Assembly (NCBI RefSeq): GCF_016126015.1
Contig: NZ_JAEFDB010000001.1
Coordinates: forward strand, 310,001 to 374,000
Length of the DNA: 64,000 nt
Source of the DNA: Capnocytophaga periodontitidis
Lineage (GTDB): Bacteria; Bacteroidota; Bacteroidia; Flavobacteriales; Flavobacteriaceae
Direction of reading: 5' to 3'
This document shows positions 26,283 through 35,066 of this stretch, piece after piece (position 1 is the first letter of the stretch; each line of letters starts with the position of its first letter). A program made the translations under genes and the position numbers. The notes under the pieces were generated by a model that worked only from the letters and a program-made list of their open reading frames with translations, had not been told where the DNA came from and made no database searches.

Positions 26283-27341
26283 ATGAAAGAAACAGATATC
26301 ATTATTATAGGGGCAGGACCTACGGGGCTTTTTGCAGTATTTGAGGCAGGGCTCCTTCGTTTAAAATGCCACTTGATAGATACACTCCCACAAGTAGGCG
26401 GACAGCTTACTGAATTATACCCTAAAAAACCTATTTTTGATATACCAGGATATCCTACTGTAGGAGCTTCTGAATTAGTAGATAACCTAATGGAGCAAAT
26501 TAAGCAGTTTCAACCTGAATTTACTCTTGGAGAAACTGCAATGACACTCACCAAAAATAATGATGATACATTCATAGTAACTACAGAAAAAGGTACCCAA
26601 ATAAAAGGAAAAGCCGTAGCTATAGCTGGTGGATTAGGTACTTTTAAACCTCGTAAGCCTGAATTACCTAATATTGAACAATATGAAAATAAAGGGGTGA
26701 CTTATTTTGTCAAAAATCCAGAAAACTATACAGGTAAGCACGTCGTAATTGCAGGAGGAGGGGACTCTGCTTTAGATTGGAGTATTTATTTAGCTGAAAA
26801 AGTAGCTACTGCTTCAGTTACTTTAGTACACCGTCGCAATGAATTTCGAGGAGCTTTAGATTCAGTTGAGAAAGTAAGAGCGTTAAAAGAGGCTGGTAAA
26901 ATCAATTTAAAAACTCCTTATGAAGTAGTAGGATTAGAAGGAAATGGGCATTTGGAATCATTAGTGTTAGAGCAAGAAGGAGGTAATAAAGAAACTCTTA
27001 TAGCCGATGCTTTTATTCCACTCTTTGGTCTTACTCCTAAATTAGGACCTATTGCTACTTGGGGGGTAGAGATCGAAAAAAACGCTGTGAAGGTAAATAA
27101 TGCTTTAGACTACCAAACTTGTATAGAGGGGGTATATGCCATAGGTGATGTGAATACGTACCCAGGAAAACTTAAACTCATCCTCTGTGGTTTTCACGAA
27201 GCAACCCTAATGTGCCAAAGTATATACAACCGAATTTATCCTAATAAAAAATATGTATTAAAGTACACTACTGTAGTCGGAATTGACGGCTTTGATGGCA
27301 GTAGAAAAGAAGCCGAAAAAGCTGTGGTAAAAGCAATTTAA
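26283..27341 (+). CDS. Ferredoxin-NADP reductase, thioredoxin-reductase-like type
   Basis: An FAD enzyme that moves electrons between NADPH and ferredoxin. The 352 residues have the FAD-binding GAGPTG near 9-14, the NADP-binding GGGDSALDW near 158-166, and a C-terminal GDVNTYPGK FAD contact. There is no CxxC redox pair, which separates it from thioredoxin reductase and places it with the YumC/chlorobial FNR type. A 2Fe-2S ferredoxin gene lies two genes downstream and may be its partner. It has its own promoter. Confidence 0.9.
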   Translation: MKETDIIIIGAGPTGLFAVFEAGLLRLKCHLIDTLPQVGGQLTELYPKKPIFDIPGYPTVGASELVDNLMEQIKQFQPEFTLGETAMTLTKNNDDTFIVTTEKGTQIKGKAVAIAGGLGTFKPRKPELPNIEQYENKGVTYFVKNPENYTGKHVVIAGGGDSALDWSIYLAEKVATASVTLVHRRNEFRGALDSVEKVRALKEAGKINLKTPYEVVGLEGNGHLESLVLEQEGGNKETLIADAFIPLFGLTPKLGPIATWGVEIEKNAVKVNNALDYQTCIEGVYAIGDVNTYPGKLKLILCGFHEATLMCQSIYNRIYPNKKYVLKYTTVVGIDGFDGSRKEAEKAVVKAI

Positions 27342-27383
27342 ACAGTGAATATATCTTATAGTAAATACTAATAACTAAATAAA

Positions 27384-28493
27384 ATGAAGAGTATAAATGT
27401 ACTATTAGCAAGCACTTTTTTAGCATTTTCTGCTTCGCTAAATGCCCAAATTGATACAATTAGCAGCAAAACATTACTATTGAAAGGCAAAATTAAAAAA
27501 GTAGAAGATTATTCTTTTTTTCTCGACCCTGACCCTAAAGGTACTAAAACTTTCGATGGAAAAACTTATAGCGTTTTTCCTTATGCCGAAGATTGGAATA
27601 TAGAAAAAGATGAAAATAAATTCTCTAAAACCAATATTGCCTATATTTTCGACAATACAGGTCGCAATCTCGAAGTAATCACTTACAATGCCGAGAATCA
27701 ACCTTTTGGTGGAATGCGATTTTACTACGATAAGAAAGGTAGAGTAAACAAAAGTCAATCCTCTTTTTCCTTAGGAGATGGTGAACTTTTAGTAAACCGA
27801 CAATACTTTTACAACGAGAAAAACCGATTAGTAAAAATAGATGAAACTGACGGCAATACCAATGAATGGCTCATTACTATTACCTACAAATATGATGATT
27901 TAGGCAATTGTATTGAGAGAAACAAAGTAGCGAGTAATTCAGCTTTAGAAAAAGATATACAATTGTATGAAGAAAAAAATCTCGTGTTAGAAAAGAAAAT
28001 ACGTCCAGAGTATACACGTGAAAAATCTTACAAGTACAACCAACTTAATAAAGTCTCTGAAACAGAGGATAAAGTACTAAACAAAAATGTGTATTTGAAA
28101 ACCGAAAACGAATACAACAAAGAAGGGTTACTTTCTAAAGCTAAATTCCTGAACGCCTCAAGTCAAGAAACTATCTGTACTTATAAATATAATAAAGCAG
28201 GACGTCTTATCCAATCAATTTGTACTGCTACCGATGACCCCAATTTTTATATAGAAACCAACTATATGTTCAATAAATCTGGAGAAACTCAAGTAATAAA
28301 AACCCGTACAGAAGTAGCCTCTACTAAAGTATATGATGAACATAATCTACTCACCTCATATATTACAAAAGAACTTAACTATAAGTATCGTTATACTTTT
28401 GACAAAATGGGAAATTGGACTCAAATATTAATGTTTGAAAATGATAAACCAATTTGTGCCCGTGTTCGCAAAATAGAATACTTTGCTAAATAA
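27384..28493 (+). CDS. Exported YD/RHS-like repeat protein
   Basis: A 369-residue protein with a signal peptide (cleaved near NAQ, residue 22). It has degenerate repeats of about 20-40 residues containing Y-(N/D)-x-x-G, such as YDKKGRVNKS, YDDLGNCIE, YNKEGLLSK, YNKAGRLIQS and FDKMGNWTQ. This is the spacing of YD/RHS-type beta-strand repeats, but the protein is far too short for a toxin shell and has no toxin domain. The function is unknown. Its stop codon abuts the ATG of the ferredoxin gene with no gap. Confidence 0.65.
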   Translation: MKSINVLLASTFLAFSASLNAQIDTISSKTLLLKGKIKKVEDYSFFLDPDPKGTKTFDGKTYSVFPYAEDWNIEKDENKFSKTNIAYIFDNTGRNLEVITYNAENQPFGGMRFYYDKKGRVNKSQSSFSLGDGELLVNRQYFYNEKNRLVKIDETDGNTNEWLITITYKYDDLGNCIERNKVASNSALEKDIQLYEEKNLVLEKKIRPEYTREKSYKYNQLNKVSETEDKVLNKNVYLKTENEYNKEGLLSKAKFLNASSQETICTYKYNKAGRLIQSICTATDDPNFYIETNYMFNKSGETQVIKTRTEVASTKVYDEHNLLTSYITKELNYKYRYTFDKMGNWTQILMFENDKPICARVRKIEYFAK

Positions 28494-28829
28494 ATGAACG
28501 AAATACATCTAAAAATAACCGATCGCGAGGGGCTTCTATACGAAATAGAAGCCCCTACCGATATGAATATGAACCTAATGGAAGTAATGCGTGCTTATGA
28601 AATCGCTCAAGATGGCGAAATAGGTATTTGTGGAGGTATGGCAATGTGTGCTTCTTGTCAGTGTTATGTACAAAATGAAAACGAAGTTACACTACCTGAA
28701 ATGGGTGAAGAAGAACGAGCAATGCTTTTTGAAGCTTTTCACGTAAAACCTAATAGTAGGTTAGGATGTCAAATACCTATTACCCCTGAAATCAACGGGT
28801 TAGAAGTTGTGTTAGCTCCTTTTTCTTAA
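28494..28829 (+). CDS. 2Fe-2S ferredoxin (adrenodoxin type)
   Basis: A 111-residue electron carrier. The four cluster ligands are three cysteines in CGGMAMCASC near residues 45-54 and a fourth in RLGCQIP near 91, the adrenodoxin/Isc ferredoxin arrangement rather than the plant-type one. It starts immediately after the upstream stop (TAAATG), so translation is likely coupled. The ferredoxin-NADP reductase two genes upstream is the natural electron donor (inference from context). Confidence 0.9.
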   Translation: MNEIHLKITDREGLLYEIEAPTDMNMNLMEVMRAYEIAQDGEIGICGGMAMCASCQCYVQNENEVTLPEMGEEERAMLFEAFHVKPNSRLGCQIPITPEINGLEVVLAPFS

Positions 28830-28858
28830 ATAATAGGCTTTTATATATTATTTTTTTA

Positions 28859-28866
28859 TATCTTTG
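28859..28866 (+). promoter_or_regulatory. -7 element before the lipoprotein-dnaX pair
   Basis: TATCTTTG lies 18 bp before the ATG at 28885. The -33 TTG is not evident. Confidence 0.5.
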
Positions 28867-28884
28867 CCAAAATATTAAACTTGA

Positions 28885-29403
28885 ATGAATAGAAAAATAC
28901 TTTTATTTGCTTTTATAATAGGGCTTTTCGCGATGGCTTGCAACGATGGTGATATGGAGGTCGAATCTATCTCTTTTGAAAATTCTGATGTTCTTTCTTG
29001 TAGAGCAAATGATACCGCTGTTGATTTTCTGTATAAGTATAATCAAAAACAAGCTCTTTATCTCACAATTCCTGCAGGTGTCTTAGAAAATAAAGAAAAA
29101 ACAGTTACAGGTACAATACCCAATAACTATAAGCTCTATTACCGCACCTTTAGTGATGCAGTAAACAGTAGTTATTTTTGTAATACCATATACCCAGCTT
29201 CTCCTCAGATTACTTTTAATAGCGAAGCTACAGGAGGAACAGTTACTATCGCAACTCGTCCTATTTACAACGAAAATACAGGGACTTTATTGCGTTATGA
29301 TCATCAAATAACAATTAGTAACTTAGTACTCCTAAAAGAAGATGGTAATAAGTTAGTGGAATCTAACCTCATCTTTGGTACTTATCAAACTAACAAACAA
29401 TAA
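28885..29403 (+). CDS. Lipoprotein of unknown function
   Basis: A 172-residue protein with a lipoprotein signal (FAMAC, lipidated C19). The rest looks like a compact beta domain with two extra cysteines (SCRAN, YFCNT) that might form a disulfide. No family is recognised. It ends 2 bp before dnaX, so dnaX is probably read from the same promoter. Confidence 0.6.
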   Translation: MNRKILLFAFIIGLFAMACNDGDMEVESISFENSDVLSCRANDTAVDFLYKYNQKQALYLTIPAGVLENKEKTVTGTIPNNYKLYYRTFSDAVNSSYFCNTIYPASPQITFNSEATGGTVTIATRPIYNENTGTLLRYDHQITISNLVLLKEDGNKLVESNLIFGTYQTNKQ

Positions 29404-29405
29404 CA

Positions 29406-31096
29406 ATGAACCACTTTGTAGTATCAGCACGCAAATATCGTCCTCAATCATTTCGTGATGTGGTAGGACAACAAGCGATTACCAATACCCTCCTCAACGC
29501 CATTGAAAACAATCACTTGGCACAGGCACTTCTTTTCACAGGACCACGTGGTGTAGGAAAAACTACTTGTGCACGTATTTTAGCTAAAAAAATAAATGAG
29601 CAAACTTCTGGAATGGAAGATGAAAATGACTTTGCTTTCAATATTTTTGAACTCGATGCTGCTTCTAATAATAGTGTAGACGATATACGCAAACTCATTG
29701 AACAAGTACGCATTCCTCCGCAAGTAGGCAAATACAAAGTATATATTATTGATGAGGTACACATGTTATCTCCTTCTGCTTTCAACGCTTTTCTAAAGAC
29801 TTTAGAAGAGCCACCTAAACACGCTATCTTCATCCTTGCTACTACGGAAAAACACAAAATTATCCCTACCATTTTATCACGTTGTCAAATATTTGATTTC
29901 AAACGCATTACAATTAATGATATTCGAGAATATCTAAAGTATATAGCCCAACAACAAGGAATAGAAGCCGAAGATGAAGCATTACAAATCATCGCACAAA
30001 AAGCTGACGGAGCTATGCGTGATGCCCTTTCTATCTTTGACCGCGTAGTGAGTTTTTCAGGAGATAAAATTACTCGACAAGCTACTTCCGAAATACTAAA
30101 TGTACTCGACTATGAAGTCTATTTTAAAGTAACCGACCTTATTTTAGACAATAAACTTCCAGAGTTGTTAGTAGCATTCAACGATACGATAGCACAAGGG
30201 TTTGATGGCAATCACTTTATAGCTGGTTTAGCAAGCCATTTCCGTGATTTAATGGTATGTAAAAATCCTACTACCATAACTCTAATGGAAGTAGGAGAGG
30301 AGACTCAGAAAAAATATACCGAGCAAAGTGCTCGTGCTACTGTTCCTTTCTTAATGGACGCCATTGCTATTGCAAACGATTGCGATCTGAAATATCGCAC
30401 CAGCAAGAACCAGCGGCTATTGGTAGAAATAGCTTTAATGCAACTTGCCTCTATAACCTACCAAGGAGATAAAAAAAAAATGATGGACGCTTCGTAATTC
30501 CGGCTTACGTTTTTAATAGACAAGAACAACCCTCTAATGAGGTTACAAAAGTAGTCCAACCATCACAGCCTACTATAACTACCGCTTCTCCTATTCCTAA
30601 TATTCCTTCTATTAGTAAAGAACAACGACATAATGTAGTTTCTGGATTTTCTATCAAAAGTGTACACGTAAAAACGGAACACCAAAAGAACAATAAAGAG
30701 ATTATAATAGACCCTAATTCTTTACCTAAAGAAACATTTACTCAAGAAACTTTTCAACACTATTGGGATAATTATATAGAAGAATTACTTGCAAAAGGAG
30801 AGCGTATACAAGCCTCCATTCTAAAAATAGCTAATTTGAAATTAGAAGGAACTACTATTGATTTAGAAGTATCAAGTAATACTGCAAAAACAGGAATATT
30901 GAATATAGAACATCATTTGTTGGATTATCTACATAGATCATTACGCAACTATGATATGAATATTCAAATAAAAGTGAATGAAGAAATTGCTAAAAAAATA
31001 GCAGTAAGTCCTGAGGATAAATATGAACGATTATTAGAAGAAAACCCTCTGTTACAAGATTTTAGAAATGCTTTTAGCTTAATGTTAAAACCTTAA
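29406..31096 (+). CDS. dnaX: DNA polymerase III subunits gamma and tau, split by a slippery A10 run
   Basis: The clamp-loader ATPase. The first frame (29406-30497, 363 residues) holds domains I-III: Walker A GPRGVGKT near 46-53, DEVHML near 115, SRC sensor and the third-domain helices. It stops 17 bp past a run of ten A (30471-30480). The tau extension of about 200 residues (RFVIPAYVFN onward, ending at 31096) is intact in the -1 frame. A -1 ribosomal shift, or RNA polymerase adding one A, gives a tau of about 563 residues; no shift gives gamma. An AAGGAG sits just before the run. The zinc-binding cysteines of the E. coli protein are absent. A sequencing error in the A10 run is the alternative. 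Confidence 0.85.
30471..30480 (+). promoter_or_regulatory. Slippery A10 run in dnaX
   Basis: Ten consecutive A, read as AAA AAA AAA A in the gamma frame, with a stop codon (30495-30497) soon after. A weak stem (CGTAA/TTACG, 7 nt loop) follows at about 30493-30509. The layout parallels E. coli (A AAA AAG with upstream SD) and Thermus (A9 slippage). Confidence 0.55.
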
Positions 31097-31120
31097 TTAT
31101 CTGTATTATAAAAATATTAT

Positions 31121-31146
31121 TGCTGTTGTGTTTAAGTGCAATAGCA
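31121..31146 (+). terminator. Terminator after dnaX
   Basis: TGCTGTTG (31121-31128) pairs with CAATAGCA (31139-31146), with one G-T pair, followed by seven T. Confidence 0.65.
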
Positions 31147-31166
31147 TTTTTTTATTTCTAAAACTT

Positions 31167-31196
31167 TTGTTTTTTTCAGTATAATGTTTAATTTTG
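31167..31196 (+). promoter_or_regulatory. Promoter of the DeoR-type regulator
   Basis: TTG (31167-31169), 19 bp, TAATTTTG (31189-31196). Confidence 0.6.
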
Positions 31197-31268
31197 CCCC
31201 AAAAATGTTAATATAAGACTTTTTTAAATGAACTTTTTCCAACACGAATATTAATAAAATTATAAAAT

Positions 31269-32033
31269 ATGAAAGTACTTAATGAACGACAGTCTAAGAT
31301 TTTGGAGAGCTTAGAAACCAAGAAGTACATCAGCGTAAATGAACTGAGTGAAAAGCTTAAAGTTTCGGTAGTTACTATACGTAAAGACTTAACGCTCTTA
31401 GAACAAGAAGGTTACCTCCACCGTACTCACGGAGGTGCTAGCAAACAAATGCGCTATGTGTTTGATCAAACAATAACTGAGAAAGAAACTCAAAATGTAG
31501 AGGAAAAAACGCGTATTATTACTAAAGCGTTAGACTTTATCAAAGAAAATGAGTTTATCATACTTTCATCAGGAACTACAGTTAATTTATTAGCTCAAAA
31601 ACTTTATGGTTTCCGTAATCTTACTGTGTTAACCCCTTCATTAAGGGTTGCCTTAGAAGTATGTAAAAACCCTAATGTAAACACCATCCACTTAGGAGGT
31701 GAGGTACGCAAAAACTCTACCTCTACTATAGGTGTACTCGCCGAAGAAACTCTTAGCAACTTCTCTTGTACTACTTTATTCTTAGGAATAGAAGGTATAG
31801 ATCTCGATTATGGATTGAGTTCTACCAATGTAGGAGAAGCTCATCTTAACAAAAAAATGATGGAACGTGTAGATAAAACTATCGTCCTCGCCGATTCCTC
31901 AAAAATACATAAACGCGGTTTTGGCTTCATCTGTTACGTCGAAAAAATAGATATGCTCATCACTGATAATAATGTAGACCCCGAGTTTGTAGAAGAACTC
32001 GAAAAAAGAGGGGTAGAAGTAGTAATTTGCTAA
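31269..32033 (+). CDS. DeoR/GlpR family transcriptional regulator
   Basis: A 254-residue repressor-type protein. Residues 1-58 form the DeoR helix-turn-helix (ERQSKILESL, VSVVTIRKDLTLLEQEGYL, then RTHGGAS). Residues from about 75 onward form the DeoRC sensor with FIILSSGTTVNLLAQ and HLGGEVRKNS, a sugar-phosphate-binding isomerase-like fold. The ligand and targets are unknown; no sugar operon adjoins it. It has its own promoter, and the ArsC-like gene starts 30 bp after its stop. Confidence 0.9.
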   Translation: MKVLNERQSKILESLETKKYISVNELSEKLKVSVVTIRKDLTLLEQEGYLHRTHGGASKQMRYVFDQTITEKETQNVEEKTRIITKALDFIKENEFIILSSGTTVNLLAQKLYGFRNLTVLTPSLRVALEVCKNPNVNTIHLGGEVRKNSTSTIGVLAEETLSNFSCTTLFLGIEGIDLDYGLSSTNVGEAHLNKKMMERVDKTIVLADSSKIHKRGFGFICYVEKIDMLITDNNVDPEFVEELEKRGVEVVIC

Positions 32034-32063
32034 TTAGCAAATTCACAAATCAATAAATTGTTT

Positions 32064-32405
32064 ATGATACAAATATATCACAATCCTAAATGCTCCAAAT
32101 CACGTTGTGCTTTGGAGCTTTTAAAAGAAGCTAATAAGGCATATAAAGTAGTAGATTACCTCAAAGAAGGTGTTTCTAAAGAACAAATTAAAGAACTACT
32201 TACTAAATTACAACTATCTCCTATTGAATTAGTTCGTACTAAAGAAAATGTTTGGAAAGAACATTTTAAAGAAAAAACACTTACTGATGAACAAATTATA
32301 GAAGCGATGGTAGAATACCCTCAGCTTATTGAACGCCCTATTGTTGTGGTAGGGGATAAAGCTGTAATAGGGCGCCCTACTGAAAAAATAAATGAAATTA
32401 TATAA
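32064..32405 (+). CDS. ArsC/YffB-type thioredoxin-fold protein
   Basis: A 113-residue protein of the ArsC family, with HNPKCSKSR near the N-terminus (C10) and RPIVVVGDKAVIGRP near the C-terminus. Glutaredoxin-dependent arsenate reductases have this layout, and the similar Spx/YffB proteins do not reduce arsenate. No arsR, arsB or other resistance gene is nearby, so arsenate reductase activity is plausible but unproven. ATG at 32064 is preferred over a TTG at 32058. Confidence 0.8.
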   Translation: MIQIYHNPKCSKSRCALELLKEANKAYKVVDYLKEGVSKEQIKELLTKLQLSPIELVRTKENVWKEHFKEKTLTDEQIIEAMVEYPQLIERPIVVVGDKAVIGRPTEKINEII

Positions 32406-32412
32406 TTAACAA

Positions 32413-33285
32413 ATGAGAAAAACATTATTATGTGTCATTGCTTTCGTTTGGGGAGCAACAGCTATCTACTCACAAGCATACATTTCAGTGAGTGGTGGGT
32501 ATGGATTTAAAGCTCATGAAAAGACATTAGGTAGAGACGCTACTAATGCTACTGCTATCACCGATTTAAAAGGAAGTTATGGAGAAGGTTATCAAGCGCA
32601 ATTGCGCGGAGGTTATTTCTTCCATAAACGTTGGGGAGCTGAATTAGCTTTAGGTTATCTCTACGGTGAGGATATGCCTACCAATAAAAACCAAATATTG
32701 AATATGAAGGGACACGGTCGTGCTTATGGAGCTTCCCTTTCATTAGTATTCAATATTACTGATAATTTGTATGTACGTGCTGGAGGTGTTACCAAAATAG
32801 GTGGTAAAACCGAAATACAAACAGAACTTAATGCTAAATTACCTTTGAGAATGTTTAACCCAATGGCTCCTTCAACAACTATGGTAGATATGAAAGCTGA
32901 TTTTAATAATAATTTCCACGGAAAAATGCCTTTTGGTTTTATAGGAGGAATAGGCTATCGTTTTAAAGTAGCTGATAAAGTAGCTTTTTTTGTAGAAGGA
33001 GAATATCTTAACATCAATGTACCTCGCAAGGAATCTAAACTAAAAGATTTCTCAGCTACTCGCACTATAGCAGGCACTACTTCTACAATTAGTCTTCAAG
33101 AGTTCAAAGGTTATATGGTAACTCTACAAAATGCTCCAGCATCTCCTCAAACAGTAGCGTTGAAACAATTAGCAACTCAAATATCACCTCTATTGGAAGA
33201 TACTTATAGTTGGGAAGGCAAGGGAGCTCCTGATGCGCCTTACTCATCTATAGGAGTTCATTTTGGAGTAACCTATACTTTTTAA
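32413..33285 (+). CDS. Outer-membrane beta-barrel protein
   Basis: A 290-residue protein with a signal peptide (cleaved near YSQA, about residue 20), followed by alternating amphipathic strands (YISVSGGYGFKA, AQLRGGYFFHKRWGAELALGYL) and a C-terminal strand ending in GVTYTF. A C-terminal aromatic residue is typical of BAM-inserted barrels. It is probably an OmpA/OmpW-like porin without a peptidoglycan domain. A terminator follows at 33311-33355. Confidence 0.78.
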   Translation: MRKTLLCVIAFVWGATAIYSQAYISVSGGYGFKAHEKTLGRDATNATAITDLKGSYGEGYQAQLRGGYFFHKRWGAELALGYLYGEDMPTNKNQILNMKGHGRAYGASLSLVFNITDNLYVRAGGVTKIGGKTEIQTELNAKLPLRMFNPMAPSTTMVDMKADFNNNFHGKMPFGFIGGIGYRFKVADKVAFFVEGEYLNINVPRKESKLKDFSATRTIAGTTSTISLQEFKGYMVTLQNAPASPQTVALKQLATQISPLLEDTYSWEGKGAPDAPYSSIGVHFGVTYTF

Positions 33286-33310
33286 AAAATTTTCTTCATT
33301 ATCATATAAC

Positions 33311-33355
33311 AAAACACTTATCAGTTAAAAGTTTACCGAAACTGATAGGTGTTTT
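33311..33355 (+). terminator. Terminator after the barrel gene
   Basis: AAAACACTTATCAGTT (33311-33326) pairs with AACTGATAGGTGTTTT (33340-33355) with one wobble position, leading into a T run. Confidence 0.75.
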
Positions 33356-33400
33356 TCTTACCAAAAAACAGTCAATAAAAGAAAAATACTCAGAAAAAAT

Positions 33401-33432
33401 TTGCTTCGTATATAAAAAAAGAAGTACATTTG
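33401..33432 (+). promoter_or_regulatory. Promoter of guaB
   Basis: TTG (33401-33403), 21 bp, TACATTTG (33425-33432), 26 bp before the ATG at 33459. Confidence 0.65.
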
Positions 33433-33458
33433 CACGCAACTAAATTCTCTTTTTTAAA

Positions 33459-34928
33459 ATGAATTTCCAAGATAAAATTATTAATGAAGGATTTACCTAT
33501 GATGATGTCCTTCTTATCCCCAATTATTCTGAGATATTACCTCGTGAAGTATCGATAATCTCACGTTTTACCCGTAACATCACCCTGAATGTGCCTATTA
33601 TCTCAGCGGCAATGGACACTGTAACTGAAGCTGCTATGGCTATAGCTATGGCACGTGAAGGAGGCATAGGGGTGCTCCACAAAAATATGACTATTGAGGA
33701 GCAAGCCAAACAAATACGCAAAGTAAAACGCGCCGAAAGCGGTATGATTATCGACCCTGTTACGCTTCCCTTAAACAGCAAGGTGAGTGATGCAAAACGC
33801 TGTATGAAAGAAAATAATATTGGTGGTATCCCCATTGTTGATGCCGGCGGAATCTTAAAAGGCATTGTAACTAACCGCGATTTACGCTTTGAACACGATA
33901 ATAATCGCCCTATAACTGAAGTAATGACCTCTAAAAACCTCGTGATTGCCAACGAAGGCACTTCTATGAAGGAGGCTGAGGGTATTTTACAACGCAGTAA
34001 GGTAGAAAAACTCCCCGTAGTAGATAAAAACTACAAATTAGTAGGTCTTATTACTTTCCGAGACATTGCCAACTTGCAAAAAAAATCTATTTCTAACAAA
34101 GATAACTTAGGGCGCTTGCGCGTAGCAGCAGCCTTAGGTGTTACTGCCGATGTGGTAGACCGCGCCGAAGCCCTTGTACAAGCAGGAGTTGATGCCGTAG
34201 TTATCGATACAGCTCACGGACATACGAAAGGCGTAGTGAATGCTCTTAATGCCGTAAAAAGCAAGTTTGCCGACTTAGAAGTAGTGGTAGGAAACATTGC
34301 CACAGCCGAGGCCGCCCTTTATTTAGCCGAAAATGGCGCCGATGCAGTGAAAGTAGGCATAGGTCCAGGCTCTATATGTACTACCAGAGTGGTGGCAGGC
34401 GTGGGTTATCCTCAATTATCAGCGGTGATGAACGTTGCAAACGCTCTTAAAGGCAAAGGAATCCCTGTGATTGCCGACGGAGGCATTCGCTACACCGGCG
34501 ATATCGTAAAAGCTATCGCCGCAGGTGCCAATAGTGTGATGCTTGGCTCTCTGCTTGCTGGCACTAAGGAATCACCGGGGGAAACTATCATTTTTGAGGG
34601 CAGAAAATACAAATCTTATCGCGGTATGGGCTCGGTAGAAGCGATGAACCAAGGTAGTAAAGACCGCTATTTCCAAGATGTAGAAGACGACATCAAAAAA
34701 CTTGTCCCCGAAGGCATTGTAGGGCGCGTGGCATACAAAGGCGAACTACAAGAAAGTATGCATCAGTTCATCGGAGGCTTGCGCGCAGGTATGGGATACT
34801 GTGGTGCCAAGGATATCGAAACGTTGCAAGCCGTGAGTCGCTTTGTGCGCATCACTGCAAGCGGAATTACCGAAAGCCACCCCCATAATATTACCATCAC
34901 CAAAGAAGCTCCTAATTATTCACGTTAA
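33459..34928 (+). CDS. guaB: Inosine-5'-monophosphate dehydrogenase
   Basis: Oxidises IMP to XMP, the committed step of guanine nucleotide synthesis. The 489-residue protein has the split TIM barrel with two CBS domains inserted at about 95-205 (PVTLPLNSKVSDAKRCM, VMTSKNLVIANEG). The catalytic loop GPGSICTTR carries the active-site cysteine near 307, and the flap has YKSYRGMGSVEAM. Codon use is visibly more GC-rich than its neighbours, as expected of a highly expressed gene. Own promoter and a strong terminator make it monocistronic. Confidence 0.98.
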   Translation: MNFQDKIINEGFTYDDVLLIPNYSEILPREVSIISRFTRNITLNVPIISAAMDTVTEAAMAIAMAREGGIGVLHKNMTIEEQAKQIRKVKRAESGMIIDPVTLPLNSKVSDAKRCMKENNIGGIPIVDAGGILKGIVTNRDLRFEHDNNRPITEVMTSKNLVIANEGTSMKEAEGILQRSKVEKLPVVDKNYKLVGLITFRDIANLQKKSISNKDNLGRLRVAAALGVTADVVDRAEALVQAGVDAVVIDTAHGHTKGVVNALNAVKSKFADLEVVVGNIATAEAALYLAENGADAVKVGIGPGSICTTRVVAGVGYPQLSAVMNVANALKGKGIPVIADGGIRYTGDIVKAIAAGANSVMLGSLLAGTKESPGETIIFEGRKYKSYRGMGSVEAMNQGSKDRYFQDVEDDIKKLVPEGIVGRVAYKGELQESMHQFIGGLRAGMGYCGAKDIETLQAVSRFVRITASGITESHPHNITITKEAPNYSR

Positions 34929-34945
34929 TAAACGAATATAACTTC

Positions 34946-34988
34946 CATAAATGAGGCTGTCTAATCTTTTCAGACAGCCTCATTTATG
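34946..34988 (+). terminator. Terminator after guaB
   Basis: A perfect 17-bp stem (34946-34962 with 34972-34988, core ATGAGGCTGTCT) and a 9 nt loop. Confidence 0.8.
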
Positions 34989-35028
34989 TAATAAATAACA
35001 AAAAAGTGACTATCAACAATATATTTTG

Positions 35029-35036
35029 TACTTTTG
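35029..35036 (+). promoter_or_regulatory. -7 element of the MscS gene
   Basis: TACTTTTG lies 30 bp before the ATG at 35067. Its TTG is the reason an upstream in-frame TTG start at 35034 was rejected. Confidence 0.55.
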
Positions 35037-35066
35037 CCAGCTGATAAAATAAACTCATTAGACTCA

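Noticed and set aside
30836-31096. A separate 86-residue gene after dnaX
   Set aside because: It is in the frame of the tau C-terminal region, which continues without a stop from the A10 run, so it is part of dnaX.
35034-35066. TTG start for the MscS gene
   Set aside because: The TTG is part of the -7 promoter element TACTTTTG, so it cannot be in the mRNA.
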